From contig JAAFHZ010000003.1 of NCBI GenBank assembly GCA_013297675.1, forward strand, positions 1-64,000: a DNA stretch of 64,000 nucleotides, read 5' to 3'. Source of the DNA: Synechococcales cyanobacterium bin59.metabat.ball.084 (lineage in GTDB: Bacteria; Cyanobacteriota; Cyanobacteriia; Cyanobacteriales; Chamaesiphonaceae). The position numbers were made by a program, and so were the translations under genes. The notes under the pieces were generated by a model. It did no database searches and was not told the origin of the DNA. It saw nothing but the letters and a program-made list of their open reading frames with translations. This document shows positions 25,210-37,200 of this stretch, piece by piece (the first letter of the stretch is position 1; every line of letters begins with the position of its first letter).

Positions 25210-28200
25210 TTAGTCCGATTTAGCTGCCGATCGGCGTTGTTTCAGCCGTTGCCGTCCAGCCTGGATGGTTGCTAGTTGGTGATTGATGACCGGTATAGCG
25301 GGGGCGTTGAGATGTTGAGCCAGAGCAGCCACGGTGGGATATTCAAACATTTCCATCAAAGAAATGTCCCGAGTGAGCGATAACTGTAGGCGCTGATTCA
25401 GCTCTACCAGTAAGAGCGAATGTCCACCCAAATCAAAAAAGTTGTCATTGATACCCACTTGGTCAAGCTGCAATACTGCTCGCCAGACCTTGGCGATCGA
25501 TTCTTCTAACTCGTTACCCGGAGCAATATAGGCTGTCTCGGATCGCTTGCCCCAGTCCGGGGCAGGTAATGCTGGGCGATCGACCTTGCCGTTAGGAGTT
25601 AAGGGCAGTTTCGCTAGCGCCATCACTACACTGGGCAACATATAGGCCGGTAGTGGTAAAAACTGGCGCAACTCGGCGGTGGTCGGGGCAGCCGAATCAC
25701 TCACAATGTAGGCCACTAGCTGATCAGAGCGCTCAGCCGGTGCTATTACTACTACTTCTTGAATCGCTGGATGCTGAAGTATGGCCTGTTCTATTTCGCC
25801 TAGCTCAATGCGGAAGCCCCGAATTTTGACCTGCCGATCGAGTCGTGCCAAATATTCGATGTTGCCATCGGGTAAATAGCGCGCTAGGTCTCCGGTGCGA
25901 TATAGCACGCTTGCCGGATCAGCCAAATCGGGTACAAACCGACTGGCAGTTAACTCCGATCGATGGAGATAGCCAGTGGCTAGACCTAATCCTCCCAGGT
26001 AAATTTCGCCAGGAATGCCCACCGGTACCGGCTGTTGGTAGCGGTCTAGTAAATATACTTGGGTATTGGTAATTGCCTGTCCGATCGGCACTGTTACAGC
26101 TTGATCGGCAACTGCTGTTACCGGATACCAAGTGCTAAAGGTGGTGTTTTCGGTTGGACCATAAACATGGAGTAAGTGCTGAGGGGGGTGGTTCGTCAGC
26201 AGGCTACGTACCCACTGAGGATCTACCGCTTCACCACCAAACAGCAAGTATCGTAACCCCCCCAGCCCTTGGGGCGCAAACTGTACTATTTGATTAAAGA
26301 GAGCAGTAGTTAAAAAGAGCACCGTGATGCGCTGACTAGTTAGGTACTGTGCCAAGCGATTAGGAGACAGTGCCACCTCTGAACTGATGCCTACTAACTG
26401 AGCACCATTCAACAGCGCACCCCAAATTTCAAAGGTGGCGGCATCAAATGCGGCATTGGCAGCCTGCGCTATGCGATCGGCAGATGTGAGCTGAATGTAG
26501 TTGGTGTTGAGCACCAGACGTTGGACAGCGCGGTGCGGAACCGCGACACCCTTGGGTTGACCGGTAGAACCAGAGGTATAAATGACATAGGCCAAATCTG
26601 TAGGAGCGATTAGACAATTTAAGTTATCGACAGATGCCGTTAGCAAAGCCGGATCATGATCAAGGCAAACCCAGTGGCCGGTGTGGGGCGGACGGTTGTC
26701 CCAGAGCGCTGTTTGGCTCAAGATCACCGCAACTTGAGCATCATCGAGCATAAAACTGAGGCGTTCCGTCGGATAGCTAGGATCGAGGGGTAAGTAAGCC
26801 GCGCCAGCTTTTAAAATCCCTAACATTCCCACAATTAGGTGAGTCGATCGCTCTAGATATATCCCGACTAAATCTCCTGGTTGAACGCCCAACTGTTGGA
26901 GATGATGGGCGAGTTGGTTGGCGCGGGTATTGAGTTCGCGATAGGTGAGCTGCTGTTCTTCATAAACCACTGCCACTGCCATTGGTTGTTCTAGCACCTG
27001 CTGCTCAAAGAGTTGGTGCAAACCAAGTGCCGCCAATGGTACCACCGGTTGTGGTTTGGGTTGTTCGGCTGCCGTCAGCAGCGGTAAGTTACCAATCTGC
27101 TGTTGAGGATTGGCTGCAATTGCGGCCAACAGGGTTTGGAAGTGACCAATCCAGCGGTGAATCGTGCTGGCATCAAATAAGTCGGTGTTGTACTCCATGC
27201 TGCCCTCCCAACCCTCGGCTGTTACTTCGATCGAAAGGGTCAGATCAAATTTGGCAGTCTGGCTGGTTAAAGCAACCGGAGAAATCGTCATTCCAGGGAG
27301 TTGCAGCTCAGTTTCTGGTGCATTGTGCAAGACAAACATCACTTGAAACAGCGGAGTAGAACTCAGATCTCGCTCGGGTTTTAGAGCTTCTACCAACATC
27401 TCTAGGGGCAGATCTTGATGAGAATAAGCCGCTAAAGTGGTAGCTTTTACCCGGCTTACCAAGTCTTGGAAGCTCGGGTTGCCAGTTAAGTCCGTGCGCA
27501 GTACCAAAGTATTAGCAAAAAAGCCGATTAAATTTTCTAGTTCTTGCTGCTGACGGTTGGCGATCGGCGCACCCACTAAAATATCATCTTGGCCACTATA
27601 ACGGTGTAGTAATACATTAAAAGCCGTAAATAGAGTCATAAACAGCGTAGATTCCGCCTGCTGGCTCCAGTTTTGCAAGACTTGGCAAATTTCCCGGTCT
27701 AAGTCAAAAGCGATGGTCGCGCCGTTGGTAGTGTGGATTGCTGGTCGTGGGCGATCTGTTGGTAACGCTAAGGTGTGGGGTGCTAGAGCTAACTGCTGCT
27801 GCCAATAGCTGAGCTGTTGCTCTAAAACGTCTCCTTGCAACCAGTTGCGCTGCCACAGAGCAAAATCGGCATATTGCCAGGTCAGATCAGGCAGCGGAAT
27901 AGACTGCTTTTGGCTGATAGCGGGATACATCGCGGCTAACTCTTCGATTAAAACGCCCATTGACCAACCATCAGCCACAATATGGTGCAGCTCAAATAGT
28001 AAGACTTGTACTTGTCCGCCCAGCAACAGCAGGGTACTGCGGACTAAAGGAGCTTGAGTGAGATCAAAGGGCTGCTGCTGAGCCAATAGTTCAGCCACCA
28101 TCAGTGCTGGGTCTAACGGGTGCTGGTCTTGGCGATCAAGCACCGTTAGCGGCCAAGGGCAAGGGGGCTGCACAACTTGTACCGGTTGGTGATCGATAAG

Positions 28201-31200
28201 GTGATAGGTGGTGCGCAAGACTTCATGGCGAGCCAAGATACTAGTGAGGGCGGCAGTCAAGGTCTCAATATGACAGTCTCCCTGAATTTTAATCGCCCCC
28301 ACAATATGGTAAGCCGTGCTTTGAGGTTCTAATTGCTGCAAAAACCACAGACGTTGCTGACCAAAAGATAAAGGGAGGTGAGCTGGTCGGGGGCTGGTTC
28401 CTTCAGACAGTGACGGCATTTTGATTGTAGCAATCGACCAATTGGCTACTAAGCCTGCAATGGTCGGCTGGGTAAAAAGTTGAGACAGAGTTAACTCGGT
28501 CTGGAGGACTGTCCGTACTCTAGTTACCAGTTGAGTCGCCAGTAAAGAATGACCACCTAGCTCGAAGAAATTATCATAAATTCCTACTTGCTCAACTCCT
28601 AATACTGCTGACCAAATTTTAGCCAGAGATATTTCTAAAGGAGTGCTGGGCAGTACCAAATCGGTACATATAGTTTGATCTCGTTCTGGGCGAGGCAGTG
28701 CCGATCGATGAACTTTACCATTGCTAGTGAGTGGTAATGCCGTGAGACTCACCCAAGCTGTCGGCAGCATATAGTACGGCAGGCTGCTACTTAAAAAATC
28801 GCGGAGTTCGATCAAGCTGGGGCTGGGTTGCTCGGGCTGTGGCACAAAATAAGCTACTAGTTGAGGGCGATCGGCCTGGTCATGGCGATCGATCACAATA
28901 GCTTGGGCGATTGCCGGGTGCTGCTGGAGACGGCTGGTAATTTCACCTAGCTCAATGCGGAGACCTCGGATTTTAACCTGTTGATCTAGTCTTCCTAAAT
29001 ATTCCACTTCTCCATTGGCCAAATAGCGCACTCGATCACCACTGCGATAAAGTCTTTCGCCCGCTAGCCAAGGATGAGGAATAAATTGTTTGGCGGTCAG
29101 CTCTGGCTGATACAAATAGCCCAAGGCCAGGCTCTTGCCCCCAATGTATAGCTCACCAGCCACGCCGATCGGCACGGGTTGTTGCTGATCGTTCAAAATA
29201 TAAATTTGGGTATTGGCAATGGGGCGACCGATCGATGGCGGACGAAGAGCCGCCATGGGCGAGACAACTCCAGCCGTCGTAACTACCGTATTTTCGGTAG
29301 GGCCATAGTTATTTGCTAGTTGGAATGGCAAATCAGCAGGGGGATATTGAACTAACCGATCGCCACCTACCAACATCCAGCGCAGTGCAGTTGTTTTGTC
29401 CCAGGGTAAAGCTAAAAGTTCTACTACTAAGGGGGTTGGGACAAAACAAACCGTAATAGCTTGGGCAATCAACCAATCTCGCAGGGCGACCGGCTCTAGA
29501 TAGTCATTAGTTGGTAATAAGTAAAGGGTGGCTCCGGCGGTTAAAGTTGGCCAAATTTCCCAGACTGTGGCATCAAAGCCCAAGCCAGCTAATTGAGTGG
29601 TGCGATCGGCGGCGGTTAGACCCCAGGCTTGTTGATGCCAAGTCAGCAAATTGATCAGACCCTGATGAGAAACCATTACTCCTTTAGGAGTGCCAGTAGA
29701 GCCAGAGGTGTAAATTACATAGGCCAACTGTTCAGGCTGCCAATTAGAAGTTACTGCTGCTGTACTTTGAGTAGCAATCTGCTCCCAGTCTCGATCTAGA
29801 CAGAGGCTCGTGGTCAGGATCGCGGCGGCGGGGAGTGCTTGCTGAGTCAACAATACTGCTGCTTGAGAATCATTGACCATTAAGCTCAGCCGTTCGATCG
29901 GATCGCTAGGATTTAGCGGTAAGTAGGCTGCACCTGTTTTAAGAATAGCCAACAGACTCACAATTAAATCTGGAGATCGCTGTAAGCAAACTGCCACTAG
30001 CGAGGTATTGTTTACCCCCAATGTTTGCAGATGGCGGGCGAGTTGGTTGGACTTAGCATCTAGTTCTTGATAGGTTAGTTGGCCGGTGGCAGCAACCACC
30101 GCCACGGCTTGGGGCTGCTCTGCCACCTGACGTGCAAACAGCTCTGGCAAACTATCGTCTGGTAGTGCAAGATGAGTAGATTGTTGCCATTCCCAAAGTA
30201 GCGTTTGGGTTTCGGCTGCCGTCACCAGGGAAATGTTGCCTAAGGTCTGATTTGGTTGATGGCAAATCGTCGTCAAAATAGTTTGCAGGTGCCCCAACAA
30301 CCGGTGAATAGTTGCTGGCCGAAAACGGCTAGCGTCATAGCTAATTTTTAGCTCCAGTGCTGATCCTGGGATCACAATCAAGGTCAAAGGATAATTAGTC
30401 TGATCGTGGCTGGCTAAATCAGAGATCACCAAGCTGCTGGCCGCTGCCGAGAGGGCTGCTTCCATGGGGTAATTTTCAAACACCACCAGGCTTTCAAAAA
30501 GCGATCGTCCGGGGGTACAATCTCTTTGGATTTCGGCCAGAGATTGATAGCTATACTGCTCGATCTCTAGCTGTTGCGCCTGAATATCTTGCAGCCAAGT
30601 TAGCACCGATTGATCGGCAGCTAGCTGTAAGCGCAGGGGCAAGGTGTTGATCAGCAGCCCCACTATTCGATCGACTCCAGAAATATCCGAAGACCGACCG
30701 GCCATAGTGATCCCAAAAACCACATCTGTTTCGCCGCTGTGCCTACTGAGCAACAAGCCCCAAGCGCCTTGAATTAAGTTATTCAGCGTGAGCTGATGCT
30801 GGCGAGCAAAGTCTTGGAGTTGGTCTGTATTGGTCAACAGTAGCTCTTGCTGTTGATAACCACTGGTTGCTGGGAGGGTGAGTGCTGGCTCTAGGGGCAG
30901 CGGAGTGGGCACAATACAGTCTTGAAGCTGTCTTTGCCAAAAAGCCTGAGCTGCTGCTTGGTCTTGCTGCTGGAGCCAAGCAATGTAATTACGATAAGGA
31001 GTAATAGCTGGGATCGAAGGTATTTCGTCAGCACAAAAAGCTGTATAGGCCGCAAAAACCGCCTGTAAAACGATCGGCATCGACCACCCATCTAACAGCA
31101 CATGGTGATGACTCCAAATCAGTTGATAGTGGTCAGTGGATAGTTGTAAAAGATGAACCCGCATGAGGGGTGGGGTGGTTAAGTCAAAGCCCTGCTGCCG

Positions 31201-34200
31201 ATCGGCCTGACAAAAAGCTGGCAGGCGCTGCTGTTGTTCGGTAGTTGTGAGGTGCTGCCAGTCCTGATGCTGAATCGGAATTTTTACTTGATCTACCACA
31301 ATTTGCAGCGGCTGAGTTAAATCTGCCCAGCGCAGGGCTGTGCGGCTCACTGCCTGTTGAGCCAAGTGCTGCCAAGCTTGCTGTAAAGCTGGCAGGTTGA
31401 GATCGCCTCGGATACTACACTGAAGCTGTTCTACGTACATCCCGCTGGTGGGGGCATACAGGCTATGAAACAGCATTCCTGCTTGCATCGGCGAGAGAGG
31501 ATATAGATCGGTAACTTGGCGAGGGTGCAATGGGCTTAGGGCAGTGGCAAGCTCGCTCGTGGTCACTGTAGTTAAGGGGAAGTCACTGGGTATACAGCCT
31601 CCTTGAACTGGTTCTAGACAATGGTCAATTAAGGCTACTAACAATCGATCAAATTCGGCGGCAAGTTGTTCGATCGTGGCGGCATGATAAATTTGATCGC
31701 TGTAAGCCCATTCACTGTGTAATTGTCCAGCGACAATCCAGCAGTTGATATCTAGCAAATGACTGCGTTGACCTTGGTCACTACAGTTGTTGCCGGTAGC
31801 ATCTGATGACAGTCGCCAGTCATCTGGTGCTGACATGGACTGATCTAGTTGACCTAAATAGTTGAAGCTAATTTCTGGTGTACTGGCTTGATCTAGTTGG
31901 CCTGTTTTCCCATAACGCCATAGCCCATAGTCTAGACCCTTGTTGGGAATAGCACGCAGTTGTTCTTTGATCGCCAACAGTACTGTGCCCAGATCTTGAT
32001 GGGTAGGCAAGGTCAAATAAACCGGGAAAAGAGTAGTAAACCAACCAACGGTACGAGATATATCTACATCAGCAAACAGATCTTCTCGACCATGCCCCTC
32101 TAGGTTAAGTTGAACTGTAGGTTGCTCTGTCCAGGTACTAATTGCCAAGGTTAGAGCAGTCAGTAATACTTCATTGATCTGAGTGCGGTAGGCAGCAGGT
32201 ACTTCTTGTAGTAGGGCTTGGGTGAGATGTGCGGCTAAAGTGTGCTGAACCTGGCGAGTGGCGGCGATCGCATTTTTTCCCTCTGCTCGATCTAGCGGTA
32301 GAGGCATTACGGGTGGTCGCTGTTGCCAATAGTCAATATTAAGCGTAGTTGTTTGGGCGTGGCTTTGCAGGCGCTCTGCCCACTGCTGAAAAGAAGTGGT
32401 TTTGGCTGGCCAGGTAATGCTCATTCCCTGCTGGAGTTGTTCATAGCCACTAACTAAATCACCCAGCAAAATTCGCCAAGAAACACCATCGATCACCAAA
32501 TGGTGTGCCACGAGCAGAAGCTGATTTTCACCCGGACTAGCAGAGTCTGTGGCTGTAAACAAAGCCGCCCGCAACAAGCAGCCTTGATCTAGTTTGAAGC
32601 TGGCTTGAATGCTATTAGCAGCCGCTTCGATAGCTGGCTGACGATCATGGGGAGCAAGGTGAGAGAGATCGATATGCTGAAAAACGGCGTGATCATCTGT
32701 TTCTCCAGAAACCTGCTGCCAGCCGGTAGTGGTGGAAAGAAAACGCAGGCGTAGTGCGTCGTGATGCCAAAGTAATTGGCGACAAACTTGCTCTAACAAT
32801 TGGGGGTGCAGGCCAACAGGTACATTGAGCAGCACCGATTGGTTAAAGTGGTGTGGCTCTGGTAGGTTCTGAGCCAAAAACCACTGCTGAATTGGAGTTA
32901 AAGGTACAGAGCCAGTCACTAAGCCTTGTTGAGCCATAATTGGGCTACTGGTACCGACTAAAGGCGCTAAAGTAGCGATCGTGGGCTGGCCAAAGAGCTG
33001 GCGGGGGGTGAGGTGCAAACCCGCTTGATTAGCACGGGCAACTATTTGCAAACTGAGAATAGAGTCGCCGCCTAGCTCAAAGAAATTGTCATGAACACCC
33101 ACCGAAGGGACACCCAGAGTTTGGCTCCAAATCGCCGCTAAAGAATGCTCGATCGCCGTGCGGGGAGCCATGATTTCTTGAGCAGTACGCTCGAAATTAG
33201 GGACAGGCAGTGCCCGTCGATCGATTTTGCCATTGGCATTGAGCGGAAACTGGTCTAAAGCAACAAAGACCGCAGGCACCATGTATTCGGGTAGCTGAGA
33301 TTGGAGGTAACGGCGTAAATCTGCGGGTTCTACTGCAGAATTAGTCACCATATAAGCCACTAGTCGCTGTCGATTGCTACCTAGGTCGGCGTTGGCAACT
33401 ACTACGGCTTGGTTGATAGCCGAATGCTGGTTTAACAATGCTTCAATTTCGTCTAGTTCAATCCGAAAACCCCGAATTTTTACTTGGTTATCGAGCCGAC
33501 CGAGGTAATCTAACTGTCCATCCGGTAAAATTTGTACTAAGTCACCGGTACGATATAGTCGATCGCCTGCAATTCCTGGATGAGGGATAAAATTTTCGGC
33601 AGTTAGAGCAGGGCGATGGTAATACCCCCGCGCTAAACCGGCTCCGCCTAAATAGAGTTCGCCGGGAATGCCGATCGGCAGTGGCCGGAGTTGACTGTCT
33701 AACACATAGGCTTGGCTGTTAGTAATAGGTCGGCCAATTAAGGGTTTACTGCCGGGTGTAGTCAAGGCGGCTGTGGAGTAGGTGGTATCTTCAGAAGGCC
33801 CATAGAGATTCCAAACCTGCTGAATATGGGGCAGTTGGTACAAGGCGGTCACGCTATGAGCAGGCAAAGCTTCTCCGGCTAAGTTTACGGTAGTGACATT
33901 CGGAGGAATAGCCTGCTGCCGGAGTAATTCGGCGATCGCTGCTGGGACTGTATTAATTAGCGTTATCTGACCTTGGATAGCTGCCGGTAACTGGGGCAAA
34001 GCCAAGGCATTATCAGCCAAAATTACCGTGCCACCGCTACAAAGAGGCACAAAAATCTCAAACACAGAAAGATCAAAACAAACCGAAGTGCTAGCCAACA
34101 CTCCAGCTAGTTGTGCAGTGCTATATACTTGCTGTGCCCAGTGAATTAAGGCTGCTGGACTATGTTGTTCGATCGCCACTCCTTTGGGAATGCCCGTTGA

Positions 34201-37200
34201 ACCAGAGGTATATAGTACATAGGCCAAATGGTGAGGACTGACCAAATTAATCGTGTTGCCAGCAGACTGTTGTTTGATCAGTGCGCCATCTCGTTCGAGG
34301 CAGATAGTCTGCGGCACAGTCAGAGTGTCTCCTAAGCCAGGAGTAGTAACTAGCAAGGCAACCTTAGCCTCAGTCACAATCAACTGCTGTCTCGCCAGAG
34401 GATAATTAGGGTCGATCGGTAGATAGGCTCCTCCGGCTTTAAGAATGCCTAAGATTCCTACCACGAGGTCAATAGAACGCTCTAAACAAATCCCCACCAA
34501 AACATCAGGAGCAACCCCTTGTGCCTGAAGATAATGAGCCAGTTGATTAGAGCGAGAATGTAGCTGACTATAAGTAATCTGCTCATGCTGCCAGATAATT
34601 GCCGTTGCATCAGGAGTACGCAAAACTTGTTCATTAAAGAGTTCTGCGATGCAGTCGATCGGCCAGTGTTCGCCCTGAGTTGGTTGCCAGTAACTGGCAG
34701 CCTGAGCTGGTGTGAGCAGAGATAAATCTTGGAGGTTGGAGTACTCCATCAGCGCCGTCAAGATATACTGAAACTGCTCCAAGAGTCTTTCGATCGCTAC
34801 ATTAGTATATTGGCTGGCATCGTACCCCAACTTGATCAGCAGTTCTTTTCCTGGCAACACCGCGACAGTAATTGGGTAACTAGTTTGTTCTAACCCTTGA
34901 ATTTGATCGATGCTCAAGAGATCTGTCTGATCTTGAAGCGACTCTTGAATCGGGAAATTCTCAAATACCACAATGGTTTCAAATAGCGATTGTCCCTGGG
35001 GCAGCTCCGACCATTTTTGCACATCAATCAAAGGTGTGTAAGCATACTGAGCGCTGGTAATCTGCTGTGACTGTAGTTGTTGTAGCCAGGGTACTATTTC
35101 TTGCTCATTGGGCACAGTTATGCGCACCGGCAAGGTGTTGATAAATAGACCCACCATCTGCTCAACCTGAGGAAGTGCCGGTGGTCTTCCTGATACTGTT
35201 GCCCCAAAAACCACATCTCCTAAACCACTGTATCGCGATAGCAGCACAGCCCAAGCTCCTTGCACCAGAGTATTCATGGTCAGTTGGTACTTTTGAGCAA
35301 AAGCCTGCAAGCTGGCTGTCAATGAAACTCCTAAATTAGCCTGCTGCTGACGATAACAGGGTTCACCGATCGACTGTTGGCTAATGGGCAGAGTGGTAGG
35401 GGCGGTGACTCCTTGGAGCTGCTGCCGCCAATAGCTTTCGGCCTGAGTTAAGTCTTGTTGCTGTAGCCAAGCAATATAGTTGCGGTACGGTGGCAAGCTC
35501 CCGGCTTGAGTATTGGCAGTGGATAATTTGCCAGCACACAGCGCACTATAGTTATTTAATACTTCCGCTAGGACCAAAGGCATCGACCAACCATCTAATA
35601 AAAGATGATGGTGCGTCCACACCAGTTGATGCACCGTAGGAGCTAGTTGAATCATGGTCAGGCGCATCAGCGGTGCTACGTTAACTGCGATGCCCTGGAG
35701 CTGCTCTGCGGCTAAAAATTCTTGCAGGGCTGTTTCTTGATCAGCAGTCGTTAGTGATTGCCAATTTTGGGTGGCAATGGGTAAAGACACCTGCTGGAGA
35801 ACACACTGTACTGGACTAGCTTGATGCTCCCAGCAAAAAGCGGTACGTAGAATTGGATGCCGATCGAGTAATAATTGCCAAGCTGTGGTGAAGGCCGCAT
35901 CATTTAACTCTCCGGTGAGGCGATAGGTGTGAACTTCAATGTAAGCCCCATCGGCTGGGCGATCCAAGCTGTGGAACAACATGCCCTGCTGCATGGGAGA
36001 CAATGGATAAATATCCGCCACATTACGCCAAGGAAAATAGCTCAAAACCTGTGCTAAACCAGCAGCAGAAAGATCTGCTAAGGGAAAATCACTAGGGCTA
36101 TAGCCCCCGGCTGTGGGCTGGGTGCAGTGCTCAATTAAAGCCGTCAGGGCTTGCCCAAACCCTTGGGTTAACTGGTGAATTGTGTCAGAATGGTATTGTT
36201 GATTGCTATAACTCCAATTGATGTGCAACTGGTCTGCGGCCACCCAGCAATTGATTTCCCATAAATAACTACGGGAATTCTGTGGACTAGCTTCGGCTCC
36301 AGCAAATTCGCTGGCCAGTTGAAAACCGGGTGGAAAATCATTTGGGAGGCGATCGAGTTGACCTAAGTAATTAAAGCTAATTGCAGCATCACACTGTAGT
36401 TGTTCGGCCAATTCTTGCCCCAAATAACGCAGTATTCCATAGCCCACACCTTGATGAGGAATACTGCGCAGTTGCTCTTTAATGGCCAAAATGGCTTGAC
36501 CCCAGTCTGTAAAATCTGGCAGGGTCAAACAGACTGGATAAATGCTGGTAAACCAGCCAATAGTGCGAGTTAGATCCAAATCGGCAAATAGCTCAGATCG
36601 ACCATGACCCTCTAATTCTAAGAGTAGTTGCGATTGACCAGTCCATTGACTGATCGTGTGAGCTAGAGCCGTTAGCAGCAAATCATTAATCTCGGTGTGG
36701 TAAACAGCCGGGATGGTCTGAAGCAGGGTCTGGGTTGCCGCCGCATTCAGGGTAAAAGTCTCAGTTTGCACAGTCTCAGTTTGCACCATCTCAATGGTGT
36801 TATCACCCCCGCTCAAATCGATCGGCAAAGATGGCAGTAACTGCTGGCTGAGAGCAGACCAATAGGGGATTTCGGCGGTTAGTGAGGGCAGGTAGTCGGT
36901 TAACCGTTCTGCCCAAGCCTGAAAAGAGCTGGTCTTGGGTAAGAGAGCAATGGCTTGTCCTTGGACAAGCTGCTGATAAGCTGTGACCAAATCGGTCAGT
37001 AAAATTCGCCAAGATACCCCATCGATCGCCCAATGATGCACCACAATGAGTAGGCGATCGGCAGAGCCACCCAAGCGAAAAAGAGTCGCTTTGATCAAAG
37101 GGCCTTGCTCGATCGGTAAACTAGCTTGTAACTCACCGCCCACAGTGGCGATCTGCGCAGTTTGTTGTTCGATCGATAGTGCCGATAAATCTATCACCGG

